Numbered from the stretch's first letter, positions 28,771 through 38,381 are shown. The stretch: DNA of 64,000 nucleotides from Rheinheimera sp. SA_1 (GCF_001669775.1 NZ_LXWK01000017.1:62001-126000); one strand, 5' to 3'. Program-made: numbers and translations. The notes: generated from the sequence alone by a model not told the origin.

Positions 28771-30666
28771 ATGAAAAATAATGATTCAATAGTAGGTGAA
28801 GTACAAGATGTTGATGGCACAAATGTCAGTGTTCTTATATCAAAAAATTCTTTAACGGGCTTCATATATATAGATGGCCAAGGCTATAGAGTTGGTCAAA
28901 TTGGAAGTTTTGTTCGTATTCCACAGGGATATAATAATCTCTATGGAATAGTCAGTCATGTAGGAGCGAGCGCCTCACCGAAAAGTACGGAAAAATCTGA
29001 TATCATTGATAATCGTTGGATGAAAATCCAGCTAATAGGTGAAAGTGCACGTAACGGATTATTTAGTAGAGGATTGTCACAGTACCCAACTATCGGAGAT
29101 AATGTTTATATAATTTCAGAAAAAGAACTGAAAAATATATACGGGCAACCAGATGAACCGTACTTCGTCAAATTAGGTCATATAACTAATGCAGAGTCTA
29201 TCCCTGCACTGATTGATATAAATAAACTAATCACTAGACATTCTGCCGTTCTTGGTACTACTGGCTCAGGTAAATCTACAACAGTTGCAAGTATCATAGA
29301 TGCTATTTCAGATAAGAAACGATATCCATCTTCAAGAATTTTAATGTTAGATCTTCATGGTGAGTATGGACGTTCATTCAAAGATAAATCAAATCTGTTT
29401 AAGATAAACTCAGACCCTACCGCAAGAATTCCAGAGCTAGAGCTTTATATACCATATTGGGCTCTAAATTTTGAAGAGCTGATGTATGTTTGTTTTGGTG
29501 AATCATTACCAGACAAAGAAAAAAACATGCTCATGGAAAGAATTCATAAATTAAAAGTTATCAATTTAAAATCCCACCCCAAAACTGGTTGCAATGTCGA
29601 TTCTTTGAGTGTGGATTCTCCCGTCCCTTTTGATATACACAAGCTATGGTATGATTTATATATTGAGACTTATGGAACGTACTATAAGAGAGACGGGGAA
29701 AAACCTTTGGAATCATTAGCATTTGATGTTGATGATAATGGAGAACAGCTAGTGGGAAACTATAGAAATGGAATTGCACCAATATTCAAAAATGTCAAAA
29801 ATGAAAAAGACGATCCAGAAAAAATAAATCATGTTTCCAGTGCGCTAGGTGGTAGTGGTATTAATATTGGAAGATATTTAGTGACTCTTGGGGCAAGGCT
29901 CCGATTACCGAGATATAACTTTGTGTTTGATCCGACCCCATTTAGACCAGATGAACACGGAGCAATATCTGCTGACGTCGACAAGCTAATTGAAGATTGG
30001 ATAGGTTGTAAGCAACCCATAACTATTTTAGACTTATCTGGAGTGCCATCAGATATAATTAAAACTGTCGTTGGTGCGGTGTTGCGAATTATTTATGAAG
30101 CACTATTTTGGTCTAGAAACTTGTCCCAAGGTGGGAGGCATCGGCCAATACTTTTGGTTATGGAAGAAGCCCACATCTATCTTAATAATGATAAAGAAAA
30201 TATGGCCTCCATGGTTGTTGAGAGAATTGCAAAGGAAGGCAGAAAGTATGGTATTGGCGCCATGATTGTTAGTCAAAGACCTTCTGAGATAAATTCAACA
30301 ATCCTTTCACAGTGTGGGACATTTTTCGCTTTAAGACTTACAAACACACAGGACCGTGGGCATATATCTTCAGTATTATCTGATAATTTGAATGGCTTAA
30401 CCAATATGTTGCCTATCTTGAAGACTGGAGAAGCAATTATAATAGGTGAAGCTGTAAAGTTACCGATGAGGACATCCATCTCACCTTTGCCTAAGCCATT
30501 CAGACCAGATAGTCAAGATCCTGTTGTGTATGATCAATTTGCTTTAGATGATACACAGGCACCCGGTGGGTGGGGTATTGCCAACGAAGATAATCCAAAT
30601 TATTCCGAAGTTATTGAAACGTGGAGAAATCAAAATCCACGAATTAGCCGTGTTATCATTAAATAA
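28771..30666 (+). CDS. HerA-like ATPase/translocase of a SIR2-HerA system
   Basis: A 631-residue HerA-type hexameric ATPase. An N-terminal HAS-barrel-like region (about residues 1-130) precedes Walker A LGTTGSGKSTTV (about 168), LMLDLHGEYG, the Walker B segment ILLVMEEAHIYL (about 466) and VSQRPSEIN with an arginine-finger region (LRLTNTQDRGHI). Together with the adjoining SIR2 protein, such pairs form a large complex that blocks phage through NADase and nuclease or helicase activity (published SIR2-HerA/Nezha systems). The ATG at 28771 has GAGGAA upstream and follows the SIR2 stop by one base, so the two are coupled. Codon use is strongly AT-rich. Confidence 0.93.
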   Translation: MKNNDSIVGEVQDVDGTNVSVLISKNSLTGFIYIDGQGYRVGQIGSFVRIPQGYNNLYGIVSHVGASASPKSTEKSDIIDNRWMKIQLIGESARNGLFSRGLSQYPTIGDNVYIISEKELKNIYGQPDEPYFVKLGHITNAESIPALIDINKLITRHSAVLGTTGSGKSTTVASIIDAISDKKRYPSSRILMLDLHGEYGRSFKDKSNLFKINSDPTARIPELELYIPYWALNFEELMYVCFGESLPDKEKNMLMERIHKLKVINLKSHPKTGCNVDSLSVDSPVPFDIHKLWYDLYIETYGTYYKRDGEKPLESLAFDVDDNGEQLVGNYRNGIAPIFKNVKNEKDDPEKINHVSSALGGSGINIGRYLVTLGARLRLPRYNFVFDPTPFRPDEHGAISADVDKLIEDWIGCKQPITILDLSGVPSDIIKTVVGAVLRIIYEALFWSRNLSQGGRHRPILLVMEEAHIYLNNDKENMASMVVERIAKEGRKYGIGAMIVSQRPSEINSTILSQCGTFFALRLTNTQDRGHISSVLSDNLNGLTNMLPILKTGEAIIIGEAVKLPMRTSISPLPKPFRPDSQDPVVYDQFALDDTQAPGGWGIANEDNPNYSEVIETWRNQNPRISRVIIK

Positions 30667-30676
30667 GGAGATTGTT

Positions 30677-30886
30677 GTGGAAAGAGTAAGCGTTTCGTCA
30701 AGTAATATCGATTCTGTAGGATATGATGAATACTCATCGACTTTAGAAATAGCATTTCACAATGGGAGCGTGTATCAGTATTTTGACGTACCACAACAAG
30801 AATACATTGCTCTAGTAAACGCTGGCTCAGTTGGTGGGTATTTAGCGAATAACATAAAAGGTAAATACCGATATTCAAAAATATAA
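30677..30886 (+). CDS. KTSC domain small protein, 69 aa
   Basis: A GTG-started 69-residue protein, ten bases after the HerA stop, with AAGGAG exactly six bases before the GTG. It is a bare KTSC domain: VSSSNIDSVGYD, then LEIAFHNGSVYQYFDVP (with the YxY motif), and a C-terminal GGYLANNIKGKYRYSKI. The family is named after the C-terminal extension of some lysyl-tRNA synthetases and is suspected of RNA binding. The third position in the islet and the tight spacing suggest that it belongs to the SIR2-HerA operon; it also lies tail to tail with lysS. Its role in defence is untested. The longer open frame upstream overlaps HerA and is not coding. Confidence 0.82.
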   Translation: MERVSVSSSNIDSVGYDEYSSTLEIAFHNGSVYQYFDVPQQEYIALVNAGSVGGYLANNIKGKYRYSKI

Positions 30887-30943
30887 CATTTTACTTAGGC
30901 CTCGCTTCCAAACAATTTCGAATAATGTATTAAATCAGAAAAT

Positions 30944-30976
30944 TCAAAAAAACCGGCGAAATGCCGGTTTTTATTT
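30944..30976. terminator. bidirectional intrinsic terminator
   Basis: AAACCGGC-GAAAT-GCCGGTTT with A- and T-runs on both sides ends the islet operon (plus) and present-day lysS (minus). A second small inverted repeat, AGTTCATT/AATGAACT at 30983-31004, lies between it and the lysS stop. Confidence 0.85.
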
Positions 30977-31007
30977 TACTACAGTTCATTCATCTTAATG
31001 AACTATA

Positions 31008-32534
31008 TCAACTGCCGTGTTTATCGGTATGACGCATATGCGGGAACAAAATCACATCGCGGATGCTTGGCGCATTGGCCAGTAACATCACCAGACGGTC
31101 GATGCCGATGCCCTGGCCTGCGGTTGGTGGTAAACCGTGTTCCAGTGCGGTGACGTAATCTTCGTCATAGAACATCGCTTCATCATCACCGGCGGCTTTT
31201 TGGGCTACTTGCTCGTGGAAACGTGCAGCTTGGTCTTCGGCGTCGTTCAGCTCGCTAAAACCATTGCCTAATTCACGGCCGCCAATGAAAAATTCAAAGC
31301 GGTCAGTGATTTCCGGGTTGTGGTCGTTGCGACGCGCCAATGGCGAAATCTCAGCCGGGTATTCAGTGATAAAGGTTGGTTGTAACAGCTTGGTTTCGAC
31401 CAGCTCATCAAACACTTCCATCAGAATACGGCCATGGCCATAGTTAGCTTTGACTTCAATGCCAAGCGATTTAGCAAATTCCGCCACTGCTTCGCGCGTG
31501 GTCAGTTGCTCAATCTTCACTTCCGGGTTGTAGTGCAGAATAGATTCCGTCACTGACATGCGGGCAAACGGTTGACCAAAATCAAAGGTATGACCCTGAT
31601 ACGGCACTTCAGTTGTACCCAGCACCGACAACGCCAGACCACGGAATAACTCTTCGGTTAAGTCCATCAGGTCGTTGTAATCGGCATAAGCCCAGTAGAA
31701 TTCCAGCATGGTAAATTCTGGGTTATGGCGGGTTGATACACCTTCGTTACGGAAGTTACGGTTCAGCTCAAACACTTTTTCAAAACCACCCACCACCAGC
31801 CGTTTTAAATACAGCTCTGGTGCAATCCGCAGGAACATTTGCATATCCAACGCATTGTGGTGCGTTTCAAACGGACGAGCCGAAGCGCCACCCGGAATGC
31901 TTTGCAACATCGGGGTTTCGACTTCTAAAAAGCCTTTGCTGTTAAAAAACTGCCGAATATAGGCCACAGTTTTTGAACGGATTAAAAAGGTTTTGCGCGA
32001 CTCGTCATTGACGATTAAGTCTAAATAGCGCTGACGGTAACAAGCTTCCTGATCGGTTAAACCGTGGAACTTGTCCGGCAGCGGCCGTAATGCTTTGGTT
32101 AATAAACGGATTTCGTCTAACCATACCGTGAGTTCGCCGGTCTGGGTTTTAAACAGCACACCGCTGCCACCGACGATATCGCCTAAGTCCCACTTTTTAA
32201 AACCTTCGTTGTAGACGTTTTCCGGCAGGCTATCGCGCGCCACGTACAACTGCAATTTGCCGCCAACATCTTGAATCGTGGTGAAACTGGCTTTACCCAT
32301 AATGCGGCGCAGCATCATCCGGCCAGCCACAGTCACACGAACCTTTTTCTCTTCCAGTTCTTCTTTGGTCAGATGCTCATACTCTGCATGGATCTGATCT
32401 GAAGTGGCATCGCGGCGAAAGTCATTTGGAAAGGCATTGCCCAGTTCACGCAACCCAGCCAGCTTATGTTTACGCTCAGCAATCAGTTTATTAACGTCCT
32501 GATGTTCTTCAATTGGATTGTTCTGTTCAGACAT
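31008..32534 (-). CDS. lysS: lysyl-tRNA synthetase, class II
   Basis: This 508-residue enzyme charges tRNA-Lys. An N-terminal OB-fold anticodon-binding domain (about residues 65-170, [20 protein letters not shown]) precedes the class II core: motif 2 [23 protein letters not shown] (about 265) and motif 3 [11 protein letters not shown] (about 480). It is full length for the family. AGGAAC precedes the ATG, and prfB ends 25 bp upstream, the usual prfB-lysS operon. The last ten codons lie in a direct repeat whose other copy is 3.6 kb away, so the present 3' end was probably supplied by the inserted islet while the frame was kept. Confidence 0.97.
   Translation of the reverse strand: MSEQNNPIEEHQDVNKLIAERKHKLAGLRELGNAFPNDFRRDATSDQIHAEYEHLTKEELEEKKVRVTVAGRMMLRRIMGKASFTTIQDVGGKLQLYVARDSLPENVYNEGFKKWDLGDIVGGSGVLFKTQTGELTVWLDEIRLLTKALRPLPDKFHGLTDQEACYRQRYLDLIVNDESRKTFLIRSKTVAYIRQFFNSKGFLEVETPMLQSIPGGASARPFETHHNALDMQMFLRIAPELYLKRLVVGGFEKVFELNRNFRNEGVSTRHNPEFTMLEFYWAYADYNDLMDLTEELFRGLALSVLGTTEVPYQGHTFDFGQPFARMSVTESILHYNPEVKIEQLTTREAVAEFAKSLGIEVKANYGHGRILMEVFDELVETKLLQPTFITEYPAEISPLARRNDHNPEITDRFEFFIGGRELGNGFSELNDAEDQAARFHEQVAQKAAGDDEAMFYDEDYVTALEHGLPPTAGQGIGIDRLVMLLANAPSIRDVILFPHMRHTDKHGS
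31010..31040. repeat. right direct repeat (att-like; inside lysS 3' end)
   Basis: This is the intact lysS copy of the 31-bp repeat. It encodes [10 protein letters not shown] and its last base belongs to the TGA stop. The partner is at 27422-27452. Confidence 0.88.
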
Positions 32535-32559
32535 AGTAAGTTCCTGATAGTAAGCTAAA

Positions 32560-33658
32560 TTACAAACCGGCTTTTAAGCTGGCTTCAATAAATTTGTCGA
32601 GATCGCCGTCCAATACCGACTGGGTATTACGGGTTTCCACACCGGTACGCAAATCTTTGATCCGCGAGTCATCCAGTACATAAGAGCGGATTTGACTGCC
32701 CCAGCCGATATCCGATTTGGTATCTTCCAGCGCTTGTTTTTCGGCGTTTTGTTTTTGTAATTCAAACTCATACAGCTTGGCGCGCAGTTGCTTGTAAGCA
32801 TTGTCGCGGTTTTTATGCTGCGACCGGTCATTCTGACACTGCACCACAATATTGGTTGGTAAGTGGGTAATACGGACCGCAGAGTCAGTTCTGTTAACGT
32901 GCTGACCACCGGCACCTGACGCGCGGTAGGTATCAATCCGTAAATCGGCCGGGTTGATATCAATTTCGATATCATCGTCAACTTCAGGGGATACAAACAC
33001 CGAAGCAAACGAGGTATGGCGGCGGTTACCCGAGTCAAACGGGCTTTTGCGCACTAAGCGGTGCACGCCGGTTTCAGTACGTAACCAACCGTAAGCATAC
33101 TCGCCGGTAAATTTGATGGTGCAACCTTTAATGCCAGCGACGTCGCCGTCGGTAACTTCATAAAGTTCTGGTTTAAAGCCCTTGGCATCGCCCCAACGCA
33201 GATACATCCGCATCAGCATGCTGGCCCAGTCCTGGGCTTCGGTGCCGCCAGAGCCGGATTGAATATCTAGGTAACAATCACTTGGATCGCTTTGGCCGGA
33301 GAACATCCGGCGAAATTCCAGTTTAGCCAGTTGTGCTTCTAAATCAGCGAGTTCGGTTTGCGCTTCAACAAAGGTATCTTCGTCTTCGGCTTCAACGGCG
33401 AGTTCAACCAAACCGGCGACATCTTCGAGGCCTTGATCCAGTTTATCGATGGTATTGACGATTTGCTCCAGCGCCGAACGCTCCTTGCCTAAGGCCTGGG
33501 CTTTTTCCGGATTGTTCCAGACATTGGAGTCTTCGAGCTCGCGGGAAACTTCTTCTAACTTTTCTTTCTTGGCATCGTAGTCAAAGATACCCCCGAAGCA
33601 CATTAGTGCGTTCAGCTAAGTCTTTGATACTGTTATAAACTGGATTAACTTCAAACAT
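32560..33658 (-). CDS. prfB: peptide chain release factor 2, with programmed +1 frameshift
   Basis: RF2 is encoded in two frames. The first 25 codons start at the ATG at 33658 ([10 protein letters not shown]...) and run to CTT TGA at 33586-33581; a CGGGGGTAT Shine-Dalgarno-like stretch just before the CTT is the known frameshift stimulator. After +1 slippage reading resumes at GAC and continues to 32560 (about 365 residues). The SPF tripeptide anticodon mimic (KSPFDSG) and the GGQ hydrolysis motif ([10 protein letters not shown]) are present. RF2 thereby controls its own level: poor UGA termination raises frameshifting. It is normally cotranscribed with lysS, as here. Confidence 0.97.
33581..33594 (-). 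promoter_or_regulatory. RF2 programmed frameshift site
   Basis: On the minus strand this reads GGGGGTATCTTTGA: an internal Shine-Dalgarno-like G-run, a CTT slip codon and the in-frame UGA. It matches the conserved prfB recoding signal, so the in-frame stop is not a mutation. Confidence 0.95.
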
Positions 33659-33782
33659 GATTTTTAATGGCGCCTTAAAAATAAGGCGGCAATTGTAGCA
33701 AAATTTCAGCAGCAGGTGCAGCCTTTTCCTGACTTACAGACGTCTGGGGCGCCGATGATTTTTGCATGATGGTCGCTGACGC

Positions 33783-35768
33783 TTAGGGTAACAATGGAAA
33801 TTGCACATAAAAGCTAGCACCTTGCCCAGGCACCGAGTCAAAACCAATCGTCCCCTGCATCGATTCGGTCAGTTGTTTCGACAATGCCAGCCCTAAACCC
33901 GTGCCGCCTTTTTGCCGGGCGTCACTGCTATCAGCCTGTGAAAACCTTTGAAAAATAAGCGGTTTAAAATCTTCGGGTATCCCCGGACCTTGGTCCTGTA
34001 CCAAAATTTGCAGCCGTTGCTGCTGCCGCTGCAACAAAATATGTACTGTACTTTGTGGCGGTGAAAACTTCACTGCATTGGAAATTAAGTTCGCCATGAT
34101 CTGGGCAAAACGTAATTTATCGATCTGAATTTGCCACAGCTCAGCGCCAGCTTCAGCTGACAGTTGCAAAGTGACTGCACGCTGATGTCCGTAGTGGTGA
34201 TTGTCGGCCACGCATTGTTCGACCAGCGCCAACACCAGCTCTGGCTGCACGACAAACTGCATCATGCCAGCCGACAATTTTTCAATATCGAGTAAGTCGT
34301 TGATTAAGCTGCTTAGACGCTGACAATTATTGGTGGCCAGCAGTAGCATTTGCTGTACCTGTGTGGGTAATTCTCCTAAAACTCCGGACGAAACCAGCGC
34401 CAGCGCAGCGTTGATTGAGGTTAAGGGCGTCCGCAATTCATGGCTAACAGTGGAAACAAATTCGCGTTTCAGCTGCTCCAGCTGTTGCCTTTCGGTAATG
34501 TCCTGCGCTGAAGCATACACTTTGCACGTCGCTGGATCGCGAATAGAAGACCATTGTAAGGTCAGGTAATGACCGTCTTTATGCCGGTAACGATTGATAA
34601 AACCTGACGCAGCTTTACCTTGGCTTATTTCAGTGACTACATCTTCAGTTGGCAATAAATCTGCCGGGTGGATGAAGTCAGTAAAAGGCCGGCTTAGTAA
34701 TTCGGCTTCGCTATACCCGGAAATTCGGCAAAATGCGGCGTTGACCCGTTCAAAATAATTCTGATCATTGGCAATACACAACACATCACGTGACAAAGTA
34801 AAAAATTGCTGTAATTCACAGCGGAGTTGTTGTTGAGCGGTCACATCCTGCACCGAGCCGATGAGCCTGGCTGTAGTACTAGTCGCAGGCGAAGTCCACT
34901 TCGCTACTTCATGAACCCAGCGAATGCTGCCATCGGGTAAGATAATCCGGTGCATCACGTTGTGTTCACCGCCAGCTTCAGCCAATGCTTCACTTTGCCG
35001 CACCAATGATCGGTCTTCCGGATGGAGTTGCTGATAAAACGAGGTTCTGCTCGGCGAAAAATTGGCTGGTGATACGCCAAAAATGTCATACACCATTGGT
35101 GACCACCAAAGTTCATCGCTGTTCATATTGGCTTCCCAAAAGCCAATTCTGGCGTGCCGGCTGGCCATTTCCTGCCGTTCCAGCAATACCTGATAATCCC
35201 GCTGCAAAGCCAGATGCTGGCTGAAGGTATGCACGGTACTGGCCACCGACGCCATGGCGGTGACAAAGTGTTGCTCGTCAACACTCCACTGACGCGGGGC
35301 AGTGACCTGTTCGATACAAATCACACCGCAGAGACCCTGTTCAGACTGGATCACCGCATCCAGCATCGAATGAATGCCTGCGGATTGCAGATAACCGTCG
35401 TTAAATTCCGCAGTCGCCGGATGGCTGGCTGCATCTGAAGCAGCAATTAATACATCCTGACTTAACGCCTGAAAATACTTCGGATAGCTGCTGCGTTGCA
35501 GACAGAAACCGTTTAAGTGCGATTTATGCTGATATTCAAATAAATCAATACATTGTAATGCATCTGCAGCGCTAAATAACCACACACTGACCCGGTCGGC
35601 ATAGAGCGCATGGCTGATTTGTTCGGTCAGAAAACGCCAGGCCTGATGGGTATCGCTGGCAAACAACAGCGGGGATGCCAGAATTTTCGTTTGTAGTGCC
35701 AGCAGTTGCCGCCCCTGACGAGGCGCAGCGGTGGTGTTGCCGGCAGATACTGCTGACGGTTGCGTCAT
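33783..35768 (-). CDS. GAF-PAS-PAS sensor histidine kinase
   Basis: A 661-residue soluble kinase. An N-terminal GAF domain (about residues 30-185) is followed by two PAS/PAC domains (about 200-320 and 330-430; WVHEVAKW and NRYRHKDGHYLTLQW are PAC-like), then the phospho-acceptor box FVSTVSHELRTPLTS (about 440), and an HATPase with NLISNAVKFSPP, DQGPGIPEDF and GGTGLGLALS. There is no receiver or membrane helix. The ATG at 35768 was chosen because the upstream 37 codons do not look coding, though no clear Shine-Dalgarno sequence is seen. No regulator gene is adjacent. It interrupts the usual recJ-prfB order. Confidence 0.88.
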   Translation of the reverse strand: MTQPSAVSAGNTTAAPRQGRQLLALQTKILASPLLFASDTHQAWRFLTEQISHALYADRVSVWLFSAADALQCIDLFEYQHKSHLNGFCLQRSSYPKYFQALSQDVLIAASDAASHPATAEFNDGYLQSAGIHSMLDAVIQSEQGLCGVICIEQVTAPRQWSVDEQHFVTAMASVASTVHTFSQHLALQRDYQVLLERQEMASRHARIGFWEANMNSDELWWSPMVYDIFGVSPANFSPSRTSFYQQLHPEDRSLVRQSEALAEAGGEHNVMHRIILPDGSIRWVHEVAKWTSPATSTTARLIGSVQDVTAQQQLRCELQQFFTLSRDVLCIANDQNYFERVNAAFCRISGYSEAELLSRPFTDFIHPADLLPTEDVVTEISQGKAASGFINRYRHKDGHYLTLQWSSIRDPATCKVYASAQDITERQQLEQLKREFVSTVSHELRTPLTSINAALALVSSGVLGELPTQVQQMLLLATNNCQRLSSLINDLLDIEKLSAGMMQFVVQPELVLALVEQCVADNHHYGHQRAVTLQLSAEAGAELWQIQIDKLRFAQIMANLISNAVKFSPPQSTVHILLQRQQQRLQILVQDQGPGIPEDFKPLIFQRFSQADSSDARQKGGTGLGLALSKQLTESMQGTIGFDSVPGQGASFYVQFPLLP

Positions 35769-35901
35769 GAGAAACGTTGACTCGCGGGTTTTGCGGATGA
35801 GGTTATTAGGTGTAGCAGCCTGCCAGATACACAGCAAGCCCGACCCACCGCATGACACAAAGCTGCACTGTTCTAACACCGCAGCTTTGTTACCTGGACA
35901 A

Positions 35902-37629
35902 CTAGACGGCCGTCATTTGCCGCACTAACAACTGCAGGTTTTGCTGATCGCGAAAATCATTGATATCGAGCTGATACGCCAGCTGCACTTGCTGCACATT
36001 GGCATTAGGCCAGGTTTTATTGTCGGCATTAAACCAGATGGCATCGACCAGCGTGCCATCGCCAGCCTGTAACATCATCTTCAGATGTTTATCTGCCAGC
36101 ATCCGTTGTTGCACCAGCTTAAATCGACCTTCAAATACCGGCTCCGGGAACGACTGCCCCCAAGGCCCGGCTTGTTGCAGGATGGCGGCCATTTCCACCG
36201 TCAGATCACTGCTGGCCAGTTCCCCATCGGTGTAAATCACGGCCGTCAGCAGCTCAGGTGTCAGATATTTTTTGGCGATAAAATTCAGTGCCAGCTGGAA
36301 AGTTTCCAGCCGATCTTCGGCAATGGTTAAACCAGCCGCCATGGCGTGGCCACCGAATTTTTTAATCAGTCCGGGATATTGGCTGGAGATTTCTTCCAGT
36401 AAATCACGGATATGCACACCATGAATTGAACGTGCAGAACCTTTTAATTCTCCGTCATCACCCTGAGCGAAAGCAATCACCGGCCGGTGATACAACTCTT
36501 TCACCCTGCCTGCGAGAATACCGATCACGCCCTGATGCCAATCGGCATGGTACAAACACAAACAATCGGGTAACTGGGCTTCGGTAAAAGATAATTTTTG
36601 CAAAAAAGCCAGCGCTTCGGCTTGCATACCTTGTTCAATTTCACGCCGTTCGACATTGAGACTGTCAAGCTCAGCGGCTAAGCGGCGGGCAATATTAATA
36701 TCCGGCGCCAGCAAACAAGAAATACCAATCGACATATCATCCAGCCTTCCGGCCGCATTTAACCTGGGCGCCAGTGAAAAACCAAAATCGCTGGCAGTCA
36801 GTTTTTCAGCTTTGCGATTGGCGACATCGATCAGTGCCTGAATACCGGGCCGTACTTTGCCAGCGCGGATCCGCTGCAATCCCTGATGCACTAAAATTCT
36901 ATTATTACTGTCCAGCGGCACCACATCAGCCACAGTGCCAAGCGCAACTAAATCCAATAGTTCGGCCAGATTAGGTTCGGGGCTGATGCCAAAATCACCG
37001 CGTTCGCGCAAGGCTGAGCGCAGAGCTAAGAGCAGATAAAATGCCACACCAACACCGGCCAAGGCTTTACTTGGGAATTCACAACCCGGCTGATTTGGAT
37101 TGACGATGGCATCGGCCGCTGGAAGTTCGTTGCCGGCCAGGTGGTGGTCGGTGACTAACACCTTCACCCCGGCTTTTTTCGCCAGCGCTACCCCTTCGAT
37201 AGCGGAAATACCGTTATCGACGGTGATGATGAGCTCTGCACCCTGCGCCACCGCCAGTTCGGCCATTTGTGGTGACAAGCCATAACCAAAGGCAAAACGG
37301 TTGGGAACCAGATATTCCAGATGTTTAAAACCAAAAGCTTTGAGCCCGGCCAATAACACGGCAGTACTGGTGGCGCCATCGGCATCAAAGTCGCCAACTA
37401 TAATAATTTGTTGTTGTTGATCAAGCGCCTGGGTTAATAATACCACTGCTTCGGTGATGCCTTTGAGCGCCGCGAACGGCAGCAAATTGGCGGCAGAGCG
37501 TTGCAACTCTTCTGGTAAGCCAATACCCCGATGTGCATAAATACGTTGCAACACCGGATGCACAGGTAAAGAAAAAGCGGCGCTGCTTTGCACCGCTCGT
37601 AACTGCAATTGTTTCAGCCGGAAGGTCAT
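35902..37629 (-). CDS. recJ: single-stranded-DNA exonuclease RecJ
   Basis: A 575-residue 5'-3' exonuclease of the DHH superfamily used in recombination and mismatch repair. Metal-binding motifs are visible: VGDFDADGATSTAVL (about residue 78), TVDNGISA (about 135), VTDHHLAG (the DHH motif, about 158) and NPNQPGC. A DHHA1 region follows with GGHAMAAGLT (about 425), then an OB fold. Length and order match the family. It lies between dsbC (12 bp away) and the extra kinase gene. Confidence 0.97.
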   Translation of the reverse strand: MTFRLKQLQLRAVQSSAAFSLPVHPVLQRIYAHRGIGLPEELQRSAANLLPFAALKGITEAVVLLTQALDQQQQIIIVGDFDADGATSTAVLLAGLKAFGFKHLEYLVPNRFAFGYGLSPQMAELAVAQGAELIITVDNGISAIEGVALAKKAGVKVLVTDHHLAGNELPAADAIVNPNQPGCEFPSKALAGVGVAFYLLLALRSALRERGDFGISPEPNLAELLDLVALGTVADVVPLDSNNRILVHQGLQRIRAGKVRPGIQALIDVANRKAEKLTASDFGFSLAPRLNAAGRLDDMSIGISCLLAPDINIARRLAAELDSLNVERREIEQGMQAEALAFLQKLSFTEAQLPDCLCLYHADWHQGVIGILAGRVKELYHRPVIAFAQGDDGELKGSARSIHGVHIRDLLEEISSQYPGLIKKFGGHAMAAGLTIAEDRLETFQLALNFIAKKYLTPELLTAVIYTDGELASSDLTVEMAAILQQAGPWGQSFPEPVFEGRFKLVQQRMLADKHLKMMLQAGDGTLVDAIWFNADNKTWPNANVQQVQLAYQLDINDFRDQQNLQLLVRQMTAV

Positions 37630-37641
37630 ACTGGTTTGCCA

Positions 37642-38352
37642 TTAACGAGCATTTAAGGTCGCGACCAACGCCGCTGCGGGCTGATATCCGGGAATTAAGG
37701 TGCCATCAGCCAATACAATGGCCGGCGTGCCGCTGATGCCAAAACTCTGACCGAGATTATATTGATCAGCTACGGTATTTTTGCATTGGGCTATGGTCAC
37801 TTTGTCACCGGCTTTGGCTGTATTCATCGCCAGTTGCGGGTTTTTCGCACACCAGATGGACTGCAGCTCAGTGTAAGTCTCGCTCGAAACACCGCCACGT
37901 GGGAACGCCAGGTAGCGCACGGTAATACCTTGATCTAAATAGGTTTGTATCTCGCTGTGCAGCTTACGGCAGTATCCACAGCTGGTGTCGGTGAATACCG
38001 TAATGACGTGTTTTTCATCTTTGGCTTTAAATTCGATCACCGAGCTTTGCATCGCTTGAATGCCAGACTTGCGTACTTCCTGCAGAATTTTATCGTTGAC
38101 CAGTTGTTTGTTGGTTAAGTCGTAAATATTGCCTTCAATCAGAAACTGCCCATGATTGGCGGCGAAAAACAAACCTTTGTCGGTTAACACTTGCTGTACT
38201 CCCGGGATCACGGAATCAGCCACTGAATTCACTTTTAAACCAACCTGAGCTAGTTCAGCTTTCAGTTTGGTGTGGTCATCAGACACTGTTGCTGCAGCCA
38301 ATGAACCGGTCACCATTGCTAACACCAGACCTAACACAACTTTTTTCATCAT
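37642..38352 (-). CDS. dsbC: thiol:disulfide interchange protein DsbC
   Basis: A 236-residue periplasmic disulfide isomerase. A signal peptide ends near SLAAA (about residue 21); a DsbC/G dimerisation domain follows to about 90, then a thioredoxin fold with the active site CGYC in FTDTSCGYCRKLH and a cis-proline in SGTPAIVL. A second Cys pair (CAKN...QCKN) fits the structural disulfide of DsbC. AGGAATT precedes the double ATG. It lies between xerD and recJ, as in E. coli. Confidence 0.96.
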   Translation of the reverse strand: MMKKVVLGLVLAMVTGSLAAATVSDDHTKLKAELAQVGLKVNSVADSVIPGVQQVLTDKGLFFAANHGQFLIEGNIYDLTNKQLVNDKILQEVRKSGIQAMQSSVIEFKAKDEKHVITVFTDTSCGYCRKLHSEIQTYLDQGITVRYLAFPRGGVSSETYTELQSIWCAKNPQLAMNTAKAGDKVTIAQCKNTVADQYNLGQSFGISGTPAIVLADGTLIPGYQPAAALVATLNAR

Positions 38353-38381
38353 TTAATTCCTGTATGTCATCTATAAAGCCA

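Larger units (their letters stand above)
27422..31040. mobile_element. AT-rich defence islet inserted at the lysS 3' end
   Basis: The segment between two copies of the lysS tail (27422-27452 and 31010-31040) holds SIR2, HerA and KTSC genes and is far richer in A and T, with ATA, AGA and AAT codons common, than the genes around it. The duplicated edge is what site-specific integration into a gene end leaves. No integrase, transposase or toxin-antitoxin gene is inside, so the element is either a remnant or was moved by an enzyme encoded elsewhere. Confidence 0.75.

Noticed and set aside
33581-33583. In-frame TGA in prfB, as if the gene were broken
   Set aside because: It is the conserved RF2 autoregulatory frameshift site with the expected G-run and CTT slip codon.
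33668-33690. GCCTTA/TAAGGC hairpin between prfB and the GAF-PAS kinase
   Set aside because: The stem is short and no T-run follows on either strand where a terminator would be needed.
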